Position numbers and translations under genes: made by a program. Shown here in pieces: positions 32,965-43,682 of a stretch of 64,000 bases of DNA. Each line of letters opens with the position of its first letter. The stretch's first letter is position 1. The notes below the pieces were generated by a model. That model did not search any database. It was given only the letters and a program-made list of their open reading frames with translations, and was not told the DNA's origin. The stretch is from Echria macrotheca (lineage: Eukaryota; Ascomycota; Sordariomycetes; Sordariales; Schizotheciaceae): NCBI GenBank assembly GCA_030411725.1, contig MU839839.1, forward strand, positions 1-64,000, in the 5' to 3' direction.

Positions 32965-35079
32965 GTTCGCGGGTATCGGAAAAGTGGTCGTCGGTAGTTG
33001 TGATGTTTGAAGATACAAGTCTCGCTGTGGCGCCGAGGGCACGCGTGGGCGGATGAGGGAGGGTTGGGTTTGGATGGTCGCGTTGACGCCTGTTCAAAGG
33101 CAGCCACTCGACACAGCTGGTGGCAATCGCAGATCGGCGCAAAAAGGGAACCGAGCCTGGGACGGGTCAGGAAGAAGAATGCGAAGAATACTCCAGGCGT
33201 AGGGAACGGCGCTGTTCGGGTGCGCCGCAAAGGAAGGTCGGTGGAGGTTTCGCGTGCGAGGTTGAAGATTTTAAGATTGGGAAACGCCGCCGCCGCGAGA
33301 TCTTGGCTTGTTGTTTGCTGTGGCTGGTGCGTGGTGGGGAGCAGTCACCACCAAATCAGGTAGTGGGCACGTGACATTTGCTTACCCAATCGTCGGTGGA
33401 ACTTGTTGGAATTGGGCACAACGGACAAAGCAAGCCTCCTCATGGACCCATAAAAACTGGACATCTCAGGCTTTGCACTGCTGAAGTCATCATCGAGGGT
33501 CCTCTAACCCCGCAGTCGCGGATGCATCTGTCTTGGAGAAGAATTGCACTGCTTCAGACAATGGCCGGCATGCATGTCGAGTCGGCACAACGGTCTTGCA
33601 TCCTGACCACGGAGGCCAGTTGACATCATAAGGTTGCCTCTGCTCGTCCACTTCAGCCGGATGCATGCTACCTGTCTGTACCTTTCCATGCAGCTTTACA
33701 CGGCAGCATGCTGTATGCTACAAGACTTCAAGCTCCTGTCTGGATGCCCTAGCTGTCTGCGATGGTCCTCAGCTTCCACTCCATCAAAGACGGCTGCGGT
33801 TGCTCCAAGGTGACGCGAACGTAAGCGCTCCGGAGGACTCGATTCCTTGGAGGCTGAAAGCAGTATTTCTCCGTGCCCCGGTAGCTATAGCTGTAACCTC
33901 GTGGTTTCCTCCGGTCTCCCGGCCTGTCGCGATTGGCCCGTGGTTCGTGCCAATGCATTGATGGATGGATGGTGAGTCGCGCGACTGCTCAGTCGGATGG
34001 CTTGACCGCAGCAGCAGCTGAGATGTCCAGCTGCAGCTGCGTGAGAGGCGCGGTCTGCGATGTCCGATTCTCGTGGCATCTTGTTGGCTAATCCCCTTAC
34101 CGTCAAGACAAGGCCAGCAGCCAGCCGCGGCTGGTCCAACCGGCCGTCCTCAAAAGTTGCCAGCACAACAGAAAGCCGATGTGGGACAACAGCCGACGGA
34201 AATAGATTGGCCGAATGGTGTCGGGCTGGTTTGCCTCGTCGTATGCGGTTTGCTTTCAGCGGATAATCGATGGCCAGAACGATATCCATAAAGCAAACTT
34301 GCGGACAATCGTTTCTTATATACTGGATTTGAAACGAGGCATAACACAGAATTCTTCTGATGTGGCTGCCGGTCTGGGTTGCTTGGCGGACGGGCGCCCA
34401 CTCGGGAGGGAAGCCCTCGGGAGTCGGACTGCGGCAGCCATCCAGATCCAACCAGCCCCCCTGGCAAGCTTCTCCGCACCTTTTCAGCGCTCACAATCAG
34501 CGCTGCGGGCCGGGACTGAGCTAGGCCTATCTTGACGTAACGTTGCGCCACCAAGGGCAACATGGAGATTTGGATCATCGAGGAGCGGATTCCCTCGAGA
34601 ATACCACCAGCAGGACGACTGCAAGGCGACATCACGTCTCCAGGTGAACATCGCGGTGCAACAACCAGCGCGTGCAGCTGTGAGACCAGCCCCGAGAGGC
34701 AGATCGACGCGGGGCCGGCAGCCAATCTACGGCTGCATGGCGGCGCAAACAGCGTGAGTGGTGCCGGGTCCACCTCCGCCGTGGTCTTGCCATCCGGACC
34801 AGATGCGTCACCCATCGTGGCTTCCCTGCGAGGATTCCCTGCTGCGCTTTTCCCGTGGAACATTCGCAGGCACTTAACCATCTGGACCTGGCCCCGGCTG
34901 TGATTGGCCTGTCGTCCCAACGCTGGCCTGGGCCTTAATATCCGCGCCCACTCGAGCCTTCCGGAGCCACACTTTATATTCCCTGCTGCTCGCTGCGTCT
35001 TCCGCCTCTTCTTTCCTCGGTTTGTTGGACTGTTGAGCCTCTCTTCCACGCCGCAACCACCGCGAGGCTCCTTCCCGCC
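32965..35079. promoter_or_regulatory. Divergent promoter region between NAB2 and the GH20 gene
   Basis: About 2.1 kb head-to-head spacer. A 349-codon minus frame at 34150-35199 overlaps the GH20 start and is not accepted. A TTTATATTCCC element about 105 bp before the GH20 ATG could be its TATA region. Confidence 0.5.
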
Positions 35080-36948
35080 ATGTTGCCGCCCGCCCTCGCC
35101 CTCGTCGCCCTCGTGCTTGGCGTCGTCCAGCCCGTGTTCGGTCTCTGGCCGGCGCCGCAGAGCTACTCCAAGGGCAGCTCGTTCCTCTATCTGCACCACA
35201 ACATTGAGATCACCTACAATGACGAACCTGTACGCTGGTCCTCCTGTCCTGTCCGCGGATCCGCCCCTCGTATTCTAACTTCGCAACAGCTGCCTTACAC
35301 GTGGGGCTACACCCCGCGCTTCCCCAGCAGCAAGGAACTCGTCCAGGCGGGTGTTTCCCGAGCTCTAGGGTCCATCTTTTCCGATGGATTTGTCCCATGG
35401 ATGCTGAGGAAGCGCGGCCAGCTCTACAAGTTCGAGCCCGATCTCCACCAGGGCCAGAAGTGGCTCCAAAAGCTCGACATCATCCAGACGACCCATGACA
35501 AGCCCTGCACCTTCAAGCCTCTGGCCGGCGAGGTGGACGAGGCCTACAACCTGACCATCAGCGCCGATGGCAAGGCCAAGCTCCGGGCTGTCTCGTACGT
35601 TGGAGTGCTGCACGGATTGGAGACATTTACCCAGCTATTTTTCCAGCATTCGCAAGGTCCCTTTTGGTACACTCCGTTTGCTCCGGTCTCGATCCAGGAC
35701 TACCCCAAGTTTCCCCACCGCGGCGTCCTGCTCGACACATCCCGGCATTGGTTCAGTGTCGATGACCTGAAGCGGACCATTGACGCAATGGCCTGGAACA
35801 AGCTCAACAGACTCCATGTCCACGCGACGGACTCCCAGTCCTGGCCCCTCGTGATTCCTTCGATGCCCGAGCTTGCCAGGAAGGGCGCCTATAGTCCGGA
35901 TCAGACGTACTCGCCGGACGATATCCGAGAAATCCAGCAGTACGGCCAGCACCGAGGCGTCGAGGTGTATCTCGAAATCGACATGCCGGGGCACATTGGC
36001 TCGGTCGCCGAATCGCACCCTGAATTGATCGTGGCCTACGACGCGCAGCCGTATTACTGGTGGTGTGCCCAGCCTCCTTGCGGAGCTTTCAAGCTGAACA
36101 ACACCAAAGTCGACACCTTCCTCGACCGGCTTTTCGCAGACCTTCTTCCCCGAGTGGCCCCGTATACGGCATACCACCATACCGGCGGCGACGAACTGAA
36201 CGCGAACGACTCGATGCTGGATGAGGGTATTCGGTCGAACGACAGCGCTGTGTTGCAACCGCTGCTGCAGAAGTTTATCGACGGCGTTCATTCGCGCGTA
36301 AGGAAGGCCGGTCTGACACCACTGACCTGGGAGGAAATTCCGCTCGACTGGAACGTGACCATGGGCAAGGATGTTGTCGTACAGACGTGGCTAGGTGCTG
36401 ACTCGGTCAAGACGTTGACTGGGATGGGCCACAAGATCATTGACAGTGATTACAACTATTGGGTAAGTAGACAGTTCTGAGCTGTCGGGGGAAAACTGAC
36501 ATGATTCCAGTACCTCGACTGTGGCCGGGGTCAGTGGCTCACTTTCGGCAACGGTGAAGCTTTTGACAGCTTCTTTCCCTTTAACGACTGGTGTGGTCCG
36601 ACCAAGAGCTGGGAGCTCATTTACTCGCACGACCCGACGACGGACCTGACTCCGGACGAAGCCAAGTTGGTTCTTGGTGGGGAGGTGGCCGTGTGGACTG
36701 AGACGATTGATCCGCAGACGCTCGACTCGATTATCTGGCCACGCGCTAGTGCCGCGGGCGAGGCTCTCTGGTCTGGGCGGACGGATTTGTCGGGAGCGAA
36801 CCGCAGTCTAGTTGAGGCAGCGCCACGACTCGTCGAGATGCGCGAGCGCATGGTAGTGAAGGGGATCCGGGCTGCTGCCATCACGCAGCAGTGGTGCAGC
36901 ATGGCAGATAATAACAATGGGACGGCATGTGAACAACGGGTCATGTAG
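35080..36948 (+). CDS. Secreted GH20 beta-N-acetylhexosaminidase
   Basis: Preferred model join(35080..35229, 35290..36462, 36511..36948), about 586 aa. Residues 1-21 (MLPPALALVALVLGVVQPVFG) form a signal peptide; mature protein begins LWPAPQSYSKG. The GH20 barrel follows: HRGVLLDTSRHWFSVDDLKR, MAWNKLNRLHVHATDSQSW, and the catalytic Asp-Glu in HHTGGDELNAND. The Glu protonates the glycosidic oxygen and the Asp orients the substrate N-acetyl group. C-terminal landmarks are YLDCGRGQW and WTETIDPQTLDSIIWPRASA. Several N-glycosylation sequons are present. Fungal homologues release GlcNAc from chitin oligomers outside the cell. The first intron is 60 nt without a stop, so a model reading through it is also open. 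Confidence 0.94.
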
Positions 36949-39327
36949 GTGTTCGCTAGATGGAGTTTGGCGTTTGGCAGCATTTGATTCCGCCCATGCC
37001 AAGAGAGACATGGCGCGTCCTCTGACGGATACATAATCATAGTGCTAGCGACTCATGATAATGAACAGCGTTGTGTTCTATGCTTGGCGGCTGTGTGAGG
37101 AGCCATGGCAATGTCTGCCCGGATGTGAAAAAGCCAAGAAGTGAAGGGTAAGCGTCGACTAACACGGGTGTCGGCCTTGTCGAGACAGAAAAGAGATATC
37201 TCCTGACTCCGGGGCTATTATATTGACAAGTGAGACTGAGACTTTGCTAGCTCCGGCCCTAGCTCGGCTCGGGGGTCAGCTGCTCGTTTTGGAGTCCGGC
37301 CGGGCTTGATACATTGGGACTTTATGAGTCTGGCCGACGGACGGGTTGTTTCTGATCGGATCTCGCTGTGTATGTGTGTGACGGAAGGTCCAGAAATAGA
37401 AATGGCACTTGTCTTTTTTGTTGTTATCTTTGCGATGTATATTGCTCATCTTGACAGGACGTTATTTTTTAAATCTCTTTTTTTGCACTTGGGACTTCTT
37501 GGTAAGCATCTTGGCGGGTTAGGTAAGGTGATGATTTCTGCTTATCACAGGTGGAGGAGGTATATAATAGCGGCTTTATATTTGAGGATGAAGATGAAGA
37601 TGACGGTGACGGTGACGGTGGGGAGGTAAATGGCAGATTTGAGGACAAGGAAGGGGACGGTGGGGGGTGTCTATTGGTGAGAGATGAGCTGTGTACGTGA
37701 CGATTCTACGAGAAGAAAAAAGGGAAAGGGGGGGAAAAAATAAAAAAGGGACACAAATATTTTGTTTCTAGATCTCCTCCTCCGCTTTAACTGCACCACA
37801 TTTCGGAGTTTAACATTGTTCAAACGGCCGACAAGGGAATGAATGGTGCCGCTTGCTTGCTTGCTCGCTCGCTCGTGATCATCTAGTCTACCCCGTAAAC
37901 CGTACCCACAACATGGTGTCGTACTTGTTCCTAGGTAGGTACCTGTCGCTTGCCATCTGTACTGTCTTACGATATCCGCTTCTCATCACCGGTATTTCGG
38001 CCGACATATTTTTTTTTATCTACCTACTTTCTGTTGGATATGTATCGTATGGGTCAAGGGATCTATCTCTCTTTTTTTTGCTGGCATGTACGGATACGCG
38101 TACTTGTACGGATACTATAGGCCTACTGTTGGTGAGGAGAGAGAGAGAGAGAGAGATATGTAGTTCGTCAACGATGCGGGGTAGTTAGCGCACTAGGAGG
38201 AAGTGTGGAATCTTCGGCTGCATGTGAGAATCCGCAGCGTTCGTTCGTCACTCGTTTTGCGGGGTTCACAAAACTTTAGCGTTGCTTTTCTTCCCCAGAT
38301 TTTTAGCCAATGGTGGACTTGACAAGTTGGCAGGTCCTGGATGCGGGTATGTATGAGATGGTTTGACTTTTCGAGATGTTTGTTCCTTTTTACGCTTTGC
38401 GAATTTTAATGCCTGTCTGTGTTACCACATCCTCGGATCAGATGTCTGACTAACATGATGACAGGATTCTCTCTCACCGGGGTTTTCAGCTCCGAGTTCC
38501 GCCGGTTTTGGTTGATATATTCTCTGTATTGATCACCCAAAACGGAAATACTTTAACATCTCGACACAATTTTTTAAGGAACAAAGAAAAATCATCCGAT
38601 GACGTTCTCCTTGCCCGCCCGCCAAAAGATCAGCATGGGGGAGGTTGGATGATGGTCTGTGCGATGAGGTGAGCTTTTTTACCTTGGCCAGGGAGGGAAG
38701 GAGAGGGGTTTGGCAAAAGATGCCGAGGTATTGGGGTATAACACCAAGCAGACCGTTCATCTGCCATCCAATCACTCAGGGGCAAACAGCAGATGGCGGG
38801 AGGAGAGCAATGCTACCGGACACACTCATGTTCCCGGTGGACGAGTGGTTGACCCGAACACCTTGTCCATCTCATCTCTCGTCTCTCGTCTCTCTCTCCC
38901 CGCACACTCGCTATAATGGGGCACCACTAGTGTAGCTGCTCACCCTTTTCGTTTGCGTCTGTGAAGAAGCAGTTTGTGGGGATACCGGCGCAATCCTACC
39001 AAGTCGTCGAGCTCTGGCTGGGCACGCTCCACGCCTCTCGCTTGGCAAGCGGTTCTATGCGACCCCGGTTGTCTCGTACCATGAGAGACTGCTGCCGGTG
39101 AACTGCCTGCCCTTTTTTTTTCTTGGTTTCGATCATAAGAGGGCCGGGCTGCCCCTCTGTTGTTTTCCCACCCCAGGTCTCGTCTTATTAGTCGTCTGTC
39201 CCCCTGTCCCGATATATCTTCGAGTCGGATATCTTCCCAATAAAAAAGGGGGGACAATACCACCACGCCTCGGAACACAACAGCAGCACAAGATCGGGAA
39301 TAGACGAACAGACGCTAGACGGCCACG
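36949..39327. other. Intergenic spacer between GH20 and P450 genes
   Basis: About 2.4 kb of T-rich and GA/GT-rich DNA with several homopolymer runs and a CCTAGGTAGGTACCT word near 37931. No coding region was recognised. It includes the GH20 3' UTR and the P450 promoter. Confidence 0.6.
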
Positions 39328-40935
39328 ATGGGTCTCATCGAGGACCTGGTGGTACACGCCACGCCCAAGGGCGTCGCCGTCTCGGCCGCCGGCCTGGTGG
39401 TGGCCTACCTTGTGTACAGGGTCCTCTGCGTCTGCAACGAGAACTTCAAGCTGGCCCGCCGCGGCCCCCGCGCGTCGGTACTACCTCTGACTTTCCCTCT
39501 CGGCATCCGCGTCGCCATCTCGAGCATCAAGGCCTCTATGCGCCACCAGAACCTCGAGCAGTGGCGCCAGTTCTTGTATCCGGCCAACAACTACACGGCC
39601 GAGACGCGCATCCTCGCTCGGAGGGTGGTCTTCACCGCCCACCCGGAGAACATCAAGGCCATCCTGGCGACGCAGTTTGGCGACTACGGCAAGGGCCAGT
39701 CGTTCCACGACGAGTGGAAGGATTTCCTGGGCGATTCCATCTTCACCACCGATGGCGACCTCTGGCACAATAGTCGCCAGCTGATCCGGCCGCAGTTCAT
39801 CAAGGACCGCGTGAGCGACCTGCACACGTTCGAGAACCACATGCAGATTCTGTTCCGGGCCATTGCCAACGGCGGACCCCTGAACGGCGAGGACCAGTAT
39901 GTCGACATGGCCGCCGGCAACGGGCGCGTCGTCGACATCAGCGACCTCTTCTTCCGCTTCACCCTCGACTCGGCCACGGATTTCCTGCTCGGCAAGGACA
40001 TCAAGTCGCTCAGCAACCCCAAGGAGGTCTTCGCCGAGGCCTTCAGCGAGGTCCAGCGCATGCAGAACATCATCTCGCGCGCCGGCCCCTTTAATCCGCT
40101 GGTCCCCCGCAAGTCCTTTAAGCAAGGCATGAAGGTGATCAACAAGTTCATCGACCAGTACATCGACCTCGCCCTGACCCTGTCTCCGGAGGAGCTCGAG
40201 TCCAAGTCGAAATCCGACACGGGCTACACCTTCTTACACGCCCTCGCCGGCTTCACCAGGGAGCGCAAAGTCCTCCACGACCAGCTGATCGCCGTGCTCC
40301 TCGCCGGCCGCGACACGACGGCCTCGACCCTCTCCTGGACGCTGTACGAGCTCTCCCGACACCCGGAGGCCGTCTCCAAGCTCCGCCACGAGATTCTGTC
40401 CGTCGTAGGCCCCACCCGCGCGCCGACCTACGACGACCTCAAGAGCATGAAATACCTCCAGAACGTCATGAACGAGATCCTCCGTTTGTATCCCTCGGTC
40501 CCCTTCAACGTCCGCCTCGCGCTCCGGGACGCGACAATCCCCTTCGGCGGCGGGCCTGACGGCTCCCAGCCGCTGCACGTGCTGAAGGGCACGCCCGTCG
40601 GCTACAGCACGCTGCTGATGCAGCGCCGCGCCGATCTGTATCCGCCGGTCTCGGAAAACTTTGCGCCGGTCGAGGAGTTTAGCCCCGACCGCTGGTATCA
40701 CTGGCAGCCGAAGCCGTGGCAGTATATCCCCTTCAACGGCGGGCCGCGCATCTGCATCGGCCAGCAGTTCGCGCTGACTGAGATGGGATATGTCTTGACG
40801 CGGCTGTTTCAGCGCTATGAGCGTGTTGATCACCATATGGCTGGCGTGGATGGGGGGAGGCCGAAGCTTAAGGCTGAGATTGTGTTGCAGCCGGGGGATG
40901 GGGTGAGGGTTGCTTTTTGGGAGGCGAAGCGGTAG
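39328..40935 (+). CDS. Cytochrome P450 of the CYP52 clan, putative fatty-acid/alkane hydroxylase
   Basis: A single intronless frame of 535 aa. An N-terminal anchor (VAVSAAGLVVAYLVYRVLCV, about residues 17-36) places it in the ER membrane. Family motifs are all present: I-helix AGRDTTAS, K-helix ExxR in NEILRLYPSVPFNVRLALRD, the PERF-like FSPDRW, and the haem loop FNGGPRICIGQQFALTE with its axial Cys. Overall sequence and the FNVR(L)ALRD segment resemble the CYP52/CYP539/CYP584 group, whose studied members omega-hydroxylate alkanes and fatty acids. The exact family and substrate cannot be fixed from the sequence alone. No biosynthetic cluster surrounds it. Confidence 0.93.
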   Translation: MGLIEDLVVHATPKGVAVSAAGLVVAYLVYRVLCVCNENFKLARRGPRASVLPLTFPLGIRVAISSIKASMRHQNLEQWRQFLYPANNYTAETRILARRVVFTAHPENIKAILATQFGDYGKGQSFHDEWKDFLGDSIFTTDGDLWHNSRQLIRPQFIKDRVSDLHTFENHMQILFRAIANGGPLNGEDQYVDMAAGNGRVVDISDLFFRFTLDSATDFLLGKDIKSLSNPKEVFAEAFSEVQRMQNIISRAGPFNPLVPRKSFKQGMKVINKFIDQYIDLALTLSPEELESKSKSDTGYTFLHALAGFTRERKVLHDQLIAVLLAGRDTTASTLSWTLYELSRHPEAVSKLRHEILSVVGPTRAPTYDDLKSMKYLQNVMNEILRLYPSVPFNVRLALRDATIPFGGGPDGSQPLHVLKGTPVGYSTLLMQRRADLYPPVSENFAPVEEFSPDRWYHWQPKPWQYIPFNGGPRICIGQQFALTEMGYVLTRLFQRYERVDHHMAGVDGGRPKLKAEIVLQPGDGVRVAFWEAKR

Positions 40936-41648
40936 GCTTTTTGTTTTTGTCTGTGATGGTTTTGGACCTGGGGTAGGTGGATAGTTGGTATTTTGGGTGG
41001 TTGCCTACTTATGTTAAGGGTGATGTTTGGGTGGGCGGGGACGGGGAGGGATATGGCGTTTGGGTTACATCTCCTCTGTTTACCTGGCAGTGATTTAAAA
41101 GATGTATGTGTTTCTTTTATAAAAATATTCCTTGAATATATTTGGATGCCACTCAGTTACATTCCCCGGGGAAACTTTGGGATGGGTTGCTGGCGACATT
41201 GGAGATCTTAGCATGGTTGGTTTTGTCTTTTTCGTCTTTGGTCACGAGGGTGAGTCCACACCAGAAAACCTCCTTATAGGTTTAGTTCCTTACCTAGGCA
41301 TATTGTTTTTTTTTTTTTTTTTTGATGCGCCATGAAAGTTCATGGGAAAATCCATAACTTGAACATCTGAATATGTCTGAGAATTTCCCCCATCAAATCC
41401 CTGCAGCTTCACGCAAGCATGCTGGTAAATGTGATGTTGTTCTATGCTTTCCCAAGATCTACCTAGGCATTTGAATACCCAGGTACACGTTGATGCTCCT
41501 GTAACCCCCAGTTTGTGAATCACTCAGCTCGGCTGCCCACTCTATCCCGGATCCCAGCTCCATCAGATCGTCCCTGCTCATATGGTTCATCTTCATGGTA
41601 TACCCGCCCATAACCACAATCAAGTCCCTTGCCCCAGTCCCCAGTAAG
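40936..41648. other. Convergent 3' spacer after the P450 gene
   Basis: About 710 bp between the P450 stop and the aminotransferase stop. It contains a long T run around 41307-41323. No gene was seen. Confidence 0.6.
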
Positions 41649-43244
41649 TTAGTTCATCCCATAAACCTCCCTCACAGCCGCCCCAAACCTCGAAATCGCC
41701 TCGCGCATATTCTCAGGCGTCGCAGCGGCAAACGTGGTCCGGAAGAACAACCCCCTAGGAGGCCGACCATGCTCAGCGCGGAACCACGACCCCCTACCGA
41801 CGAGCACGCCATTAGCGATACACTTCTCAAAGATGGCCTCCTCGATCTGCAGAATCCTTGCCCCCGGATCCCCCGTTCTCACCATCGCCGAGGGCGAAGT
41901 AAAAAGGGGGTGTTGCGTGTGGTCTACTTTTATCCAGTGCTTTTTCGTCTCTGTTAGCACATCCCGGCATGGTGAGAAGGGAAGAGAGACAACATACAAA
42001 CATGCCAGCCATCGGCGCCTGCCACGACGTCACCTCCCTCGGCAAAAAGTCCTCACACGCGTCTAGCAGCGCGTTCCGACGCCGTGTATACTCGCCGCGG
42101 AGGTGCATCAACCACCGGAAATACCCCTCGTGTCCCCACTGCTCGTCGAGCAGCTTGTGCATGAGGACCTGAGAAAAGCCGCTCGGTCCCTGGTTGCAGA
42201 CTTCAGCGTGCCGGATATACCGCTCGATCATCTGCTCCGAGGCCGTGACCCAGCCGAGCCGCGACCCGGGAACGACGACCTTGGAAAATGAGTCCATGCG
42301 CATGACGCGCCCGTCGACGTCCATGCTCAGTAGCGACGGGACCAGGCCGGCGAGGAAGTCGTCGACGTTCTCATCGGGCTTGGCAACGACAGACTGTCCC
42401 CGGCGGTATGGTGGCATCTGGAGGAAGTAGTAAGGCTCGTCCTCGAGGATGTAGATGTCGTGCTTGCTCGCCACGGCGTAAATGTCCCGCCGTCGTCGTT
42501 CGCCCTGGGTTGCGCCTGTTGGGTTCTGTCCGGAAGGTACCGTGTACAGCACGTGAGGTTTCCTCGCTCCGCGGGCCGTCTCGTCCCAGGTGGTCAATAG
42601 CTCTGACATGGTTAGCTATATTACCTTTGTCATGCCGAGGGAGAAACGTACCATCCATACTCTCGGGCAACAAACCCTCGCCATCCATCTCAACCCCAAA
42701 CACCTTGACTCCCAGCGGCATAGCCGTCTCCACCGCGGTCGAGAACGAATACTCCTCGGTAATAATCGCATCCCCCCTAGCACGATCACACAGCATCCGC
42801 AGCGCCTGCTCCAGCGCGGCAGTGCTCCCAACCGTCAGACAAGACCGCCAGTCCGCATAGGGCGGGTTATGGGCAATCTCAGTATGCTCGGCCACGAAGC
42901 GATTCATCTGCGGCGACCCGTTGGCCTGGCCATAATTGAGCGCCGTGGCAAGGTCGTACTCGGCGATGCCCGCAGCGGCATCATACTTGCCAACAGTCAC
43001 GTCCACGCCGTTTCTCACGGTAGCCTCCTCCGAGAAGTGCGGCGCCAGCGGGATATGCATCGACAGCGACGCTATCGGAAAATTCTCGGCGCACGGCAGC
43101 CCGCCGCCGAGTGAGATCAACCCGGGCTTCTTGAGGTGCTTGGCTGCCTGTTTGAGGACGCATGGTTCGCGGATGGCCGACTCGGCCGAGAGGTGGTCTA
43201 ATCTTTCGAATTAGCATTCATCCCCCTTTTCCCCCCATCCCTTG

Positions 43245-43275
<31 letters not shown>

Positions 43276-43682
43276 GGGAAACGCACGATCAAACCGTCTC
43301 GCCCTGGGTTTCCCGGCCGACTTATACACGCAATGTCAATAATCCCCCTTCCACAGGGTTAGGGTTATCCACCCACCGGCCCCTTAAACATGTCGGTGTC
43401 CGAGTACGCCGCGGCGCCGGCGATAAGCCTCCCCGCCTTGGCCCGCCTGGCCGCGACATCGGCCATCGAAACCCGTGACTCTCCAAACGGCGGCGCCGGT
43501 TCCGCGGCGACCTGGCCAGCCGGCACGTCGGTCGTCTTGGCGGCCGTGCCGAGCGCCTCCGAGTATCCGTCAGCCGGCTTGGAGTGGAATGTCCGGAGCG
43601 AAACAACAACCCCCACGGAGCGAGCGACGGCTCCGCGGGCGCGGCCGTGGGCTCCGATGCCGGCGGTCACGGCCCTCCGCAT
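41649..43682 (-). CDS. Class I/II aminotransferase, Aro8/kynurenine-aminotransferase type
   Basis: Five exons, complement(41649..41948, 41998..42602, 42652..43197, 43287..43320, 43377..43682), about 596 aa. It is a PLP enzyme transferring amino groups from aromatic amino acids, kynurenine or 2-aminoadipate. Landmarks: HHLSAES-like start of the fold, LISLGGGLPCAENFPI, VGSTAALEQAL for the PLP phosphate, VPSGQNPTGAT, ILEDEPYYFLQ, and Schiff-base Lys in MDSFSKVVVPGSRLGWV. The final Arg that binds the substrate carboxylate lies in GLFFRTTFA. The first 40 residues are basic and Ala-rich (MRRAVTAGIGAHGRARG), suggesting mitochondrial import. Exon 2 is 34 nt. The last acceptor is a tandem AGAG; only the second AG keeps frame. 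Confidence 0.92.

Noticed and set aside
34150..35199. 349-codon minus-strand frame upstream of the GH20 gene
   Set aside because: It overlaps the GH20 signal-peptide exon on the other strand, covers its promoter, and its product is a low-complexity Arg/Gly/Pro/Ser mixture with no domain.
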